A stretch of 54,035 nucleotides of DNA from Candidatus Adlerbacteria bacterium (GCA_903851045.1 CAINNF010000018.1:67925-121959); one strand, 5' to 3'. Shown: positions 47,764 to 54,035, counted from the first letter of the stretch. Notes: generated by a model from the sequence alone, not told the origin. Numbers and translations are program-made.

Positions 47764-48279
47764 ATGAAATACCACGTCCAGCCAGCATACGATTTCTACC
47801 GGAAATTCATCTACAACGAGGAGCTTCAAGCTTTGCTGCGCAAGCACCACAAGCATGTTGCCGGTAGTGTCCCATCAATTTATTGGGAGCTTTTCGGTGC
47901 TATTCTGACGGGAGACAAAGGTAAGGAGGGGTATGGTTCTGATCTTGAGCACCATGAGGTTAAGTCGTCAGTGCAAGGTGCAAGCTTTGAATACCAATAT
48001 CACTTGAATGCTGGCAAGCAGAAGCTCCTTGAAGACATTAACGTAGACCATGTTTTCGTATCCTACAGCCCCGACTACAAAGATATTGACGTGCGACTGG
48101 TTAAAGGATCGGCGCTTAAAGAGCGCTTCGACAGTTGGATGCCCGGTTTGATTGCAAACTACGAAGGAGAGACTCGTCGCCAGCGTTATCGCAAAAACAT
48201 ACCTTACGGAGTGGTCGCCCGGAGCGGCGAGCTCATGATGCAAGTGCGGCAGGGCGAATTAGTTGCTGTCGGCCGATAG
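47764..48279 (+). CDS. Putative PD-(D/E)XK restriction endonuclease partner of the C5 methyltransferase
   Basis: 171 residues from MKYHVQPAYDFYRKFIY (a TTG six codons earlier is possible). GYGSDLEHHEVKSSVQGASF contains D60, E65 and K67 in D-x4-E-V-K order, the catalytic pattern of many type II enzymes. It is preceded by SIYWELFGAILTG and followed by FEYQYHLNAGKQKLLEDIN. Similar stand-alone proteins sit beside C5 methyltransferases. The 3' end overlaps the convergent methyltransferase by 47 bases, so the two genes are locked together. The recognition sequence is unknown. Confidence 0.75.
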   Translation: MKYHVQPAYDFYRKFIYNEELQALLRKHHKHVAGSVPSIYWELFGAILTGDKGKEGYGSDLEHHEVKSSVQGASFEYQYHLNAGKQKLLEDINVDHVFVSYSPDYKDIDVRLVKGSALKERFDSWMPGLIANYEGETRRQRYRKNIPYGVVARSGELMMQVRQGELVAVGR

Positions 48280-49423
48280 GCTGCAATGGTAGCGAATTCA
48301 AATAGTGCAGCCCGATCCACTCCACTGCAGGCACGCAAACTGCGTCTCCGAAACCGAAAAGAACTTGGTTAAGAGAAAGGCTCGGATCAATTGCGAAGTC
48401 ATCTGCGCCCATTAACCTCGCCGCCTCGTTTCCATTGAATAACCGAGCGTTAAAAGTTCCTTTGCCTGCACGAAGTATGATTTGCCGTGCACTTCCTCCT
48501 TTCGGCGTTCTTAGGCAACCTGCAATTCCATCCGAACGAAGTTCGACTGTTGAGCGTTTTTCGCCGTCACGCATGCGCATTCGACGAAAAGCCGGGAAAT
48601 ACAGATAATCATCCTCTTTCATTGTTTTTCGCACGAGCTGACGATGCCGTTCATGCATCTGATTAAACAGGTAGTCGGTTCGCTCTTTGTCCCACCATTC
48701 TTCGCTTTGATCGATAATGTCTTCAAGGAGAATAGTTCTTTTAGGCAAATTTGGTAGCTGGTGAAAATACCAGCGCAGATCCGCATTCGTTTCGATGTAT
48801 TTGATGATTTTTTCCGAGCGTGCATCTGATGTCCGAAGCGCATACTCCTGTTCCATGCTACCCGTCGGAAGTGCCTGTACAATCGTGTCGTGCACTCCAA
48901 GTATAAAAAGGCGTACTCGACTCTGAGGTACGAAGTTAGCAGCGTCGAGTCGGAGCAAATCGATACTGTAACCTAAATCGTTTAGCGTACTCAAAACAGA
49001 CCTTAAATCTTTTCCATCATTTGATGTAAGTAGTCCTTCAACATTTTCAAGCAAGATAAGGGGCGGGTTTGCTTCACCATGCTCTTGCTTCATTTCTTTC
49101 ACTACCCGTACAAACTCCCAAAACGCTGAGGACTCTCCTTTGTTTATGCCGCCGCGCGCACCGGCTACAGAAAGATCAGTGCAAGGAAAGGATGCGTGCG
49201 CGAGGGTGACCTTTGGAACGTCAGAACCACGCGTCTTCGCTATATCTTGCGTAACGTAGTGGTCACTTTTAAAGTGATTTTCGTATGCACGTGCTTTTTC
49301 GGGAGCATAGTCGTACGCACGCACAGTACTCCAGCCGGCCCGCTCAAGCCCAAGAGTTACGAGTCCGATTCCAGCAAAAAAGTCAGCCACTGTTTTATGC
49401 TTGGAAGGATTGGTCTTTCGCAT
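48233..49423 (-). CDS. DNA (cytosine-5-)methyltransferase
   Basis: 396 residues. Motif I is VADFFAGIGLVTLGLERAGW (SAM binding). Motif IV is HASFPCTDLSVAG with catalytic Cys81. Motif VI is ILLENVEGLL. Motif VIII is NFVPQSRVRLFILG. Late motifs IX/X appear around GCLRTPKGGSARQIIL and LNQVLFGFGDAVCVPAVEWI. A target recognition domain lies between VIII and IX. It should protect sites cut by the convergent nuclease (inference). TACAAT ends 6 bases before the ATG. Confidence 0.95.
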   Translation of the reverse strand: MRKTNPSKHKTVADFFAGIGLVTLGLERAGWSTVRAYDYAPEKARAYENHFKSDHYVTQDIAKTRGSDVPKVTLAHASFPCTDLSVAGARGGINKGESSAFWEFVRVVKEMKQEHGEANPPLILLENVEGLLTSNDGKDLRSVLSTLNDLGYSIDLLRLDAANFVPQSRVRLFILGVHDTIVQALPTGSMEQEYALRTSDARSEKIIKYIETNADLRWYFHQLPNLPKRTILLEDIIDQSEEWWDKERTDYLFNQMHERHRQLVRKTMKEDDYLYFPAFRRMRMRDGEKRSTVELRSDGIAGCLRTPKGGSARQIILRAGKGTFNARLFNGNEAARLMGADDFAIDPSLSLNQVLFGFGDAVCVPAVEWIGLHYLNSLPLQPIGRQQLIRPAALAS

Positions 49424-49429
49424 GTATCC

Positions 49430-49435
49430 ATTGTA
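49430..49435 (-). promoter_or_regulatory. -10 box for leaderless methyltransferase gene
   Basis: TACAAT on the minus strand ends 6 bases before the ATG at 49423. Confidence 0.55.
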
Positions 49436-49525
49436 CCAAGAACTGCCTGAAGCAAGAAAGAAGTGTATTTTCTACCTTTAGCTTCCCCTTGAAACCGGAT
49501 TGCGTTACAATCAGGGCACTTTTTT

Positions 49526-50602
49526 ATGCCCCCTCAAACTACCAACTACGAAATCGATTTTATGACAGTAGGCGCTGGCGAAAGAAGCGGCGACGCTATT
49601 GCACTGCGAGTCTGGGATAACACCGGGCAGCAGCAGGTTTTTGTAATTGATGGCGGTACCAAAGAGACGGGTAAACTACTCGTTCAACACATCCTCACTG
49701 TTTACGGTACAAATGTAGTGAACGCAGTCATTTCAACTCATCCTGACGGAGATCACGCTTCCGGACTCACTGAAGTACTCGAGAACTTGGACGTGAAGTT
49801 GCTCATGATGCATCAGCCATGGGATCATGCAGCCGACATAAAAGCTTCTTTTGAGAGCGACGGCCTTACTCATTTGGGCTTGCAACGAAAGATTAAAGCG
49901 GAATTGGGTTATGCCCACGAACTTAAAAAAATCGCTGACCGCAAGAAAATACCCATCGTTGAGCCGTTCGAAGGTGGCCAATGGAACGGCGGTCTTTTTC
50001 GAGTGCTCGGCCCCTCGCAAACGTATTACGAGTCACTTCTCCCACAATTCCGCGACATGCCGGAGACAAAGGAGCCGCTTGGTTTAATTCCCGGCTTGAT
50101 CAAGACGGCCACAGAGAAACTGGAAATGGTTGCCGAAGCCTTCAATATCGAAACACTTACGGACGGTAACGAGCACTTTAGTGCCGAGAACAACACGAGC
50201 ACCATCCTTCTCTTCAATCTCGGTCAAGACAAGGTACTTTTTACGGGCGATGCGGATGCCGATGCGCTTACGCTTGCAGCAGACTATGCGGCAGGCAATG
50301 GTATTTCGCTTACAGATCTCAAAATCCTGCAAGTGCCGCACCACGGTAGTAAGCAAAATGTTGGCCCGACCATACTCGATCGCATCAAAGCCCCGCACGC
50401 ACACATTTCCGTTTCCCCGGGCGCAGCGCCGAAACACCCGTCTAAGAAGGTAATAAATGCGCTCATACGCCGTGGCGCACGTGTTTTTACAAACAATGCT
50501 GGATTATCATCACCCGCATGCTACCGGAGCGCAGGTGTGCCTGCGCGGCCGGGATACACCGATATCTCAGCGCATCCTTTTTATAACGAGGTGGAAGTAT
50601 GA
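49526..50602 (+). CDS. MBL-fold (ComEC-like) metallohydrolase
   Basis: 358 residues, soluble. The metallo-beta-lactamase fold is shown by FVIDGGTKETGK, the metal motif STHPDGDHASG (H72, D74, D76, H77 as HxDxDH), FTGDADADALTL and VPHHGSKQNVG. This is the order seen in the ComEC/Rec2 MBL domain, which degrades DNA in natural transformation, but no ComEC membrane part is attached. A helical insert lies between motifs (about 90-200). A TACAAT box is 14 bases before the ATG. Its stop overlaps the next start (ATGA), so it works with the four-helix protein. Substrate could be nucleic acid or a cyclic nucleotide. Confidence 0.85.
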   Translation: MPPQTTNYEIDFMTVGAGERSGDAIALRVWDNTGQQQVFVIDGGTKETGKLLVQHILTVYGTNVVNAVISTHPDGDHASGLTEVLENLDVKLLMMHQPWDHAADIKASFESDGLTHLGLQRKIKAELGYAHELKKIADRKKIPIVEPFEGGQWNGGLFRVLGPSQTYYESLLPQFRDMPETKEPLGLIPGLIKTATEKLEMVAEAFNIETLTDGNEHFSAENNTSTILLFNLGQDKVLFTGDADADALTLAADYAAGNGISLTDLKILQVPHHGSKQNVGPTILDRIKAPHAHISVSPGAAPKHPSKKVINALIRRGARVFTNNAGLSSPACYRSAGVPARPGYTDISAHPFYNEVEV

Positions 50603-51315
50603 GCACTATACCTTCATTCGATAGGTACACGATGCAGGCACGGCTGTTGCCGATGTTTGTTTTACTTTTACCACTCGGTCTTTTACTGCTTGCTTGGTAT
50701 CCGACAACTTCCGTCTGGCTCGACGCAATCGAGACACTTGGCCTGCCGGTCGTCTTGACCGCACTACTTTCCCAACTCGGCCGCGATCTCGGAAAGAAAA
50801 AAGAACCTGCACTCTTCGCGGAATGGGGTGGTATGCCAACAGATCGCATTCTCTCGTTCAGCAAGACCTTCTTGGATGGTGCAACCTTCGCACGTTACCG
50901 CGCAAAGCTCTCAGCGCTTCTCCCGTCGATGCAATTTCTCGACGAGGCTCAGGAAACAGCATCGCCTGAAGGCGCGCTGCAAGTTTTCCGGACTTGCACC
51001 AACTTTCTGCGCGAAAAGACACGCGATCATGGCAATTTTGCTCTGATTTTTGCCGAGAATATAAACTACGGCTTCCGGCGCAACCTCTGGGCTATGCGAC
51101 CAGCAGGTATCACCATTTCCGCTCTAGCTACCATCGGTGCTGCATCATCAATTTTGCTTACACCAAACAATCCGATCTCGCCGCTCATCATCGTTGCAAT
51201 TTGCATCAATGCGTGTCTTTTCGTGTTTTGGGTACTACGCATCAACCGTAACTGGGTGCGTGTTCCGGCGGAAGAGTATGCAAAGCAGCTCTTTGCTGCT
51301 TGCGAGGTTTTGTAA
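50599..51315 (+). CDS. Four-helix membrane protein coupled to the MBL hydrolase
   Basis: 238 residues. It starts inside the stop of the MBL gene (ATGA). Two helices are near the N-terminus (LLPMFVLLLPLGLLLLAWYP and TLGLPVVLTALLSQLG). A cytoplasmic helical domain of about 100 residues follows (YRAKLSALLPSMQFLDEAQE to REKTRDHGNFALIFAENINY). Two helices are at the end (ITISALATIGAASSILL and LIIVAICINACLFVFWVLRI), then a short amphipathic tail. The layout resembles pore-forming 4TM effectors of defence systems, but I cannot place the family. It is the last cargo gene on this strand. Confidence 0.78.
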   Translation: MSTIPSFDRYTMQARLLPMFVLLLPLGLLLLAWYPTTSVWLDAIETLGLPVVLTALLSQLGRDLGKKKEPALFAEWGGMPTDRILSFSKTFLDGATFARYRAKLSALLPSMQFLDEAQETASPEGALQVFRTCTNFLREKTRDHGNFALIFAENINYGFRRNLWAMRPAGITISALATIGAASSILLTPNNPISPLIIVAICINACLFVFWVLRINRNWVRVPAEEYAKQLFAACEVL

Positions 51316-51486
51316 ATCACTTTGCTAAAATAGCCTCAAGCGTTTGGATGTCCGAAGGAAGCAAACTGCTGTATTTACTGAGTTCTGAAAGCCAAGTAAA
51401 CTGGTCACAAATTTTTGGAGCTTATTTTGCAACGCCGTTTGGAGACCCCAAACGGGAAATTTTGAGCAGTTGGAACCAGAAACAGA

Positions 51487-51520
51487 AAACCCACCGAAGC
51501 GGGTTTTTCCGCTGGTGGGC
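51487..51520. terminator. Bidirectional terminator region
   Basis: On the plus strand AACCC...GGGTTTTT forms a hairpin. On the minus strand CCCACC pairs with GGTGGG and is followed by TTTTCTGTTT. It separates the convergent four-helix and 51544 genes. Confidence 0.72.
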
Positions 51521-51543
51521 TTGAGACCGACCAAACATATGGA

Positions 51544-51924
51544 CTATATTAGAAGCTCGAAAGTTCCTTCAATGAAGTTGGGAACTTCACTTGAACCCGG
51601 ACCAATCGGAACATCACTGAAGTATATGGTCCACTGAGGGGGAAGGATTTTGCCCAGATGGTTGGGCTCGCTCTCGAAATGGAGCCAGGACGGACCGCGC
51701 GATCTACTTAGATCGCGCAATGGCAAGGCGGCACTCGTGAGCCAAAAGCTCGTTGCCGCCTCACCCTCAAAGGCGTGCACTTTTAGGCCGTCGATTCGGC
51801 CGACCACTCGATAAGCCGTCCCTTCTGCGCTCCAGTTAAAGGCGAAGATTCTTCCGATGCACTCTGCCTCGGAAGGTAAGCCAGCTTTTGGCAGTAGATT
51901 TGCCAATTGTTGTGAGAGAAACAC
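51544..51924 (-). CDS. Hypothetical soluble protein
   Basis: 126 residues with a GTG start and SD GAAAGGAG at 7 bases. The sequence starts MFLSQQLANLLPKAGLPSEA. It is mixed alpha/beta (WSAEGTAYRVVGRIDGLKVH, PPQWTIYFSDVPIG), with no membrane helix or family signature. An internal perfect palindrome at 51697-51718 is read as PLRDLSRSRG, suggesting a small in-frame palindrome here too. It lies at the attR end of the element, separated from the MBL pair by a terminator. Confidence 0.65.
   Translation of the reverse strand: MFLSQQLANLLPKAGLPSEAECIGRIFAFNWSAEGTAYRVVGRIDGLKVHAFEGEAATSFWLTSAALPLRDLSRSRGPSWLHFESEPNHLGKILPPQWTIYFSDVPIGPGSSEVPNFIEGTFELLI
51697..51718. repeat. Perfect 22-bp palindrome in 51544-51924 gene
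   Basis: GCGCGATCTA, CT, TAGATCGCGC: 10-bp perfect arms around two bases, in a coding sequence. Confidence 0.8.
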
Positions 51925-52004
51925 GGAAATGCTCCTTTCTTTGTTGAAGAACCTAAAATCTATTTTATAATAATATTATATAATTGTCAATATTAAAATA
52001 CATT

Positions 52005-52112
52005 CTAAACTAAGGCTTTTTCGGCATCAAAAAGCTTTCCAAACTCCTGCCACTGATATAACTCCCGCACCAACTGGTTCCAATTAGCACTAACTTGGGT
52101 CACACCGACTTT
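52005..52112 (-). pseudogene. Orphan C-terminal fragment, probably of an integrase (copy 1)
   Basis: Minus-strand frame VTQVSANWNQLVRELYQW, then QEFGKLFDAEKALV and a stop. It has no credible start of its own. It is about 70% identical to the fragment at 53759-53860. Both begin at a GTGACCC sequence, the same bases that end the antisense tRNA-Glu core. I infer the left-behind 3' end of a recombinase gene whose attP lay within its coding region. Confidence 0.5.
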
Positions 52113-52290
52113 CGAAAACGAGCTCCGCTTTTCAAGCGGGGCCATTTTCGTTCGGTGTGACCTAAGCAGGCAATCTGCATTGCCTGCGTTGGGGAATCGA
52201 AAGACGGAGCGTTGCCAAGTCAGCAGACTTGGCCGCGAGTCGGGGTCGCGAAAATTCCGAAGCGACGGCGAGGAATTATTTGTGACCGAT
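52096..52290. repeat. Array of hairpins next to attR
   Basis: GGTCACACCGA...TCGGTGTGACC (52096-52160) encloses CTCCGCTT/AAGCGGGG. GCAGGCAAT/ATTGCCTGC is at 52166-52187. CCAAGTC/GACTTGG is at about 52213-52230. A further TCGC/GCGA pair leads into attR. No gene is credible here. It could be an att-associated structure or an RNA. Confidence 0.6.
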
Positions 52291-52306
52291 CCCCATAGGG
52301 TCACAG
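52291..52306. repeat. attR core (16-bp direct repeat)
   Basis: TCCCCATAGGGTCACA, identical to 41601-41616; a partial copy of the tRNA-Glu end without the rest of the tRNA. Confidence 0.88.
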
Positions 52307-52310
52307 AGTT

Positions 52311-52339
52311 TGACTTTTAATATCTTAGTGTTATATTTT
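52311..52339 (+). promoter_or_regulatory. Promoter for 52380 gene
   Basis: TTGACT (52311) and an AT-rich -10 (TATATT or TATTTT, spacing 15-17). It begins 5 bases after attR, so it belongs to the original chromosome next to tRNA-Glu. Confidence 0.5.
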
Positions 52340-52379
52340 ATTCGGTTGAAATAGCTCACAGCTTCATAGAGAGGCTTCG

Positions 52380-52916
52380 ATGGAACGCAGTAAAATCGTT
52401 GCGGTTGCACAAAAGGTAGACGGACAGCCGGTCATCTTCTCGCCACCAACTGAGCGTGTGCTCGGTCGGCAGGTGCTGGAGTGGTCGGGTTACTGTGGCA
52501 CCTACGGGCAAGGGGGGCCGGGATTCTTTGGCCTGCGCCTCGCTGCAACTGGTGTGTACCCGGAAGAGTGGCTCATACTTCGCCTCTGGAGTGCGAACGA
52601 CTGGTTGAACGTGAATGGGCATTGGCTCGGTGCGAATCCTGGCCAGTACACCGACGCTACCCAGCCACTCTACTCTAACTTCCACGGGGCAAAGTGGGAC
52701 AGGTTCACCCCGCTGGTCACCAACCAGAGGATTACGAAATTCGACGTCCAAAAACGGACGCTCGACATCGAGATCGGCGACGCCAAGATCGTGCTGACCG
52801 AGGACCCGACCACACGCCCGATCTACGCTGGCACGCAAGAGCCACGCACACTCTCGCCAGGCGACGACCTACGTGAGGCGTGGATCATCGCCGCCGCACC
52901 CTGGGTCCGCGTCTAA
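52380..52916 (+). CDS. Hypothetical protein
   Basis: 178 residues with SD AGAGG before the ATG at 52380. It is soluble, Trp- and Gly-rich: LEWSGYCGTYGQGGPGFFGL, WLILRLWSANDWLNVNGHWL, TQPLYSNFHGAKWDRFTPLV. The C-terminal half has strand-like segments with DIEIGDAKIVLTEDP. No family was recognised. It lies just outside attR, so it was the original downstream neighbour of tRNA-Glu. Two hairpins follow (one at 52984). Confidence 0.65.
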   Translation: MERSKIVAVAQKVDGQPVIFSPPTERVLGRQVLEWSGYCGTYGQGGPGFFGLRLAATGVYPEEWLILRLWSANDWLNVNGHWLGANPGQYTDATQPLYSNFHGAKWDRFTPLVTNQRITKFDVQKRTLDIEIGDAKIVLTEDPTTRPIYAGTQEPRTLSPGDDLREAWIIAAAPWVRV

Positions 52917-52983
52917 AACCAAAAAGTCCCGCATTTTTCGCAGGACCGCTTTCTTTTGTTCACGCGGCAGTATCCAACCACCC

Positions 52984-53014
52984 AGCACGACCCCTCCCCG
53001 GGTCGTGCTCTTTT
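52984..53014 (+). terminator. Intrinsic terminator
   Basis: AGCACGACCC and GGGTCGTGCT pair perfectly with a 6-base loop, followed by CTTTTCTT. Confidence 0.88.
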
Positions 53015-53118
53015 CTTACATATTATTCTTCCCGTGTCCCTCCATCCACCAGCTAAATATGACAACACAAAAAAGCTAAATTAATCGGACTCCCCAATTC
53101 CCCTCAATTTCCAAAAGA

Positions 53119-53147
53119 AAAAGCCGCCGCGTGAGCGGTCGGCTTTG
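53119..53147 (-). terminator. Intrinsic terminator of 53156-53716 gene
   Basis: Minus strand AAAGCCGACCGC pairs with GCGGCGGCTTT (one mismatch), followed by TTTC. Confidence 0.82.
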
Positions 53148-53155
53148 CGAGGCAA

Positions 53156-53716
53156 TTACGCCCCTTTTTCTTTTGGAAGGCTTTTGACAAGCGCATCTTT
53201 TACGGCGCGTTGGGCCTCTTCGGGAGATTTCACGCAAGTGGTCGTCTCTTTGCCCGATTGCATATCGATGTGGGTGAAGGTGACACCGCACCAACTGCTC
53301 ACAAGCCAGTACTCGATAGCGTTGAGTATGGCACTCGGCAGGTCCATGAACCAGCCTTTGAGGAAGCGGTCGAGACAGAACCAGCTCCATGGCCAGATAA
53401 TGGCGCCGAGTAGGTTTCCGCCGACGTCCTTCCATCCTTTGTGTCTGAGATGAGAACTGAGGCTCTGCATCCCCACGCAGCAGTGCTGGAAGGAGAAGGT
53501 GGTGAGGAAAGCGAAGGTGAAAATACCCAACCCCGCGTAGACCTTCCAAGCAACTGCGAGATAGGCGAATGCCGCTGAGACTTCAAACCCCCAGCCAGCG
53601 ACCGCCGCTGCGACAATACTTGCAGCGAACAGCAGACCGAGGTAGTGCAGGAACACCAGCGCGAGAACGAAGGGGAGGGCGACCAGCCCCAGCACCCTCA
53701 AAAGGACTTTCTTCAT
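53156..53716 (-). CDS. Integral membrane protein, unknown function
   Basis: 186 residues from MKKVLLRVLGLVALPFVLAL; SD GGAGGAG decides this ATG against one 14 codons upstream. About four hydrophobic segments cover residues 5-30, 32-55, 57-85 and 105-125. A C-terminal soluble part (about 130-186) has HIDMQSGKETTTCVKSPEEA, then QRAVKDALVKSL and a Lys tail. No family. The promoter at 53747 is near-consensus and overlaps the end of the orphan integrase fragment. Confidence 0.66.
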   Translation of the reverse strand: MKKVLLRVLGLVALPFVLALVFLHYLGLLFAASIVAAAVAGWGFEVSAAFAYLAVAWKVYAGLGIFTFAFLTTFSFQHCCVGMQSLSSHLRHKGWKDVGGNLLGAIIWPWSWFCLDRFLKGWFMDLPSAILNAIEYWLVSSWCGVTFTHIDMQSGKETTTCVKSPEEAQRAVKDALVKSLPKEKGA

Positions 53717-53746
53717 CAGTCGTCTCCTCCAATGAATGCTGGTAGT

Positions 53747-53775
53747 ACAATAAAGCACCTAAAGCACTTTGTCAA
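53747..53775 (-). promoter_or_regulatory. Sigma70-like promoter
   Basis: Minus strand TTGACA, 17-base spacer, TATTGT; drives the 53156-53716 gene. The -35 lies inside the orphan integrase fragment. Confidence 0.78.
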
Positions 53776-53860
53776 CTTCTAACATCTTCCCAAAACGTTG
53801 CCATTGGTACAGCTCTGTCACTAACTGGTTCCAGTTCTGTCCCACTTGGGTCACAAAAAG
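53759..53860 (-). pseudogene. Orphan C-terminal fragment, probably of an integrase (copy 2)
   Basis: Minus-strand frame FVTQVGQNWNQLVTELYQWQ, then RFGKMLEVDKVL and a stop. It is homologous to 52005-52112 and likewise follows GTGACCCAAGT. No upstream coding part exists. It is read as a second scar of integration near tRNA-Glu, or a duplicate of the first. Confidence 0.5.
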
Positions 53861-53906
53861 ACACACAACCTGCACTGCCGCAGGACCACAAAAAGAATGA
53901 CCTCCT

Positions 53907-53930
53907 CCCCGGGCGTTGCCCGGGGTTTCC
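53907..53930. terminator. Strong hairpin, terminator or IS end
   Basis: CCCCGGGC and GCCCGGGG with a 3-base loop, then TTTCCTTTT on the plus strand. It lies 18 bases past the stop of the partial gene at the window end. Confidence 0.55.
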
Positions 53931-53947
53931 TTTTGCGGCATGAGGAC

Positions 53948-54035
53948 CTAGAACAAGCGGGCACTTTGTGGTTGCTCTTTGCGACCCTGCCACGCTATGT
54001 ATCGTTTGACCTGTGTCTCGTTGAGTCCCACGGTA
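53948..54035 (-). CDS. C-terminal end of an unidentified protein (partial)
   Basis: The minus-strand frame open from the window edge reads TVGLNETQVKRYIAWQGRKE, then QPQSARLF and TAG. The wording xVGLxxxxVxxYIxxQ recalls the end of IS200/IS605-type TnpA transposases, and a strong GC hairpin lies just after it, as such elements have. With only 28 residues this is a weak suggestion. Confidence 0.45.
   Translation of the reverse strand, partial: TVGLNETQVKRYIAWQGRKEQPQSARLF

Larger units (their letters stand above)
41601..52306. mobile_element. Integrative element in tRNA-Glu carrying a defence island
   Basis: About 10.7 kb flanked by the 16-bp direct repeat of the tRNA-Glu 3' end, with a large serine recombinase at the attL end. 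Cargo in order: small gene, replication-type protein, wHTH regulator, possible structured RNA, PH-domain protein, small gene, AIPR, PD-(D/E)XK nuclease, C5 methyltransferase, MBL hydrolase, four-helix membrane protein and a small gene. By eye the element is more AT-rich than the flanks. The sequence following attR (a promoter and the 52380 gene) would originally have followed the tRNA. Confidence 0.88.

Noticed and set aside
51300-51534. Short frames on both strands between the four-helix gene and the 51544 gene
   Set aside because: They cover a bidirectional terminator, have no SD and no likeness to each other or to known proteins.
52005-52304. 99-codon frame at attR read as one gene
   Set aside because: It starts inside the att core at a GTG and runs through a hairpin array; only its last 35 codons have a homologue (53759-53860), so I call only that fragment.
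53772-53993. 73-codon minus-strand frame near the window end
   Set aside because: A different frame from both the orphan fragment and the partial gene at 53948; no features.
1-54035. CRISPR array or cas genes
   Set aside because: No regularly spaced direct repeats of 25-40 bases were seen and no Cas motifs among the proteins.
1-54035. UGA recoding (code 25 or 4) as in some CPR lineages
   Set aside because: Known genes such as cydA end at TGA at the family-typical place and no conserved Gly or Trp position is encoded by TGA.

Overview
The window (54,035 bases, GC-rich, standard genetic code with TGA used as stop) looks like chromosome of a Patescibacteria/CPR bacterium, most likely a Parcubacteria-type lineage (Kaiserbacteria-like; the lineage is my inference). 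The grounds are the compact core proteins (ValRS without its C-terminal arm, a 354-residue DnaX without a zinc module, a 395-residue G6PDH), many short one- to three-helix membrane proteins, and interspersed tRNA genes. Core genes typically have a TANNAT or TATACT -10 box ending only 6-7 bases before the start codon, so most core mRNAs should be leaderless.

Layout. 1-9,150: tsaD end, valS, a PrsW-type protease, hsp20, tRNA-Phe, three small membrane genes, tRNA-Arg, a glutaredoxin, cydAB, tRNA-Gly and an ftsB-like gene. 9,175-21,700: lepA, murJ, an O-antigen-ligase/TPR protein, RNase P RNA, a DUF192 protein, a ZIP transporter, an ABC exporter, a GT39-type glycosyltransferase, an LpxB-N-domain protein and a Nudix hydrolase. 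21,800-27,700: about eleven small, mostly unrecognised genes, most with good Shine-Dalgarno sites and often their own sigma70-like promoter and intrinsic terminator, unlike the core genes. 27,700-41,460: mscL, dnaX, dus, ftsQ, an alpha/beta hydrolase, serS, dprA, zwf, rmuC, yqeY and mpg, interrupted by a few more small orphan genes, one coding for a beta-barrel-like exported protein.

41,601-52,306 is an integrative element in tRNA-Glu(CTC). It is flanked by a 16-bp direct repeat of the tRNA 3' end. It carries a large serine recombinase, a replication-type wHTH protein, a wHTH regulator, a hairpin-rich possible RNA, a PH-domain protein, and a defence block: an AIPR protein, a PD-(D/E)XK nuclease with a C5 methyltransferase, and an MBL-fold hydrolase translationally coupled to a four-helix membrane protein. 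The integrase reading frame crosses attL and ends in antisense tRNA. Two orphan peptides resembling a shared integrase C-terminus lie at and beyond attR.

Two signals stand out. First, long imperfect or perfect inverted repeats (81-102 bp) are inserted in frame in three housekeeping genes (tsaD, lepA, dus), with related palindromes between genes, in rnpB and in dprA. They resemble Rickettsia palindromic elements but in a CPR genome; the lepA and dus copies share an inner core and reading frame. Second, the MBL/four-helix pair beside a restriction-modification system is a candidate undescribed defence module.
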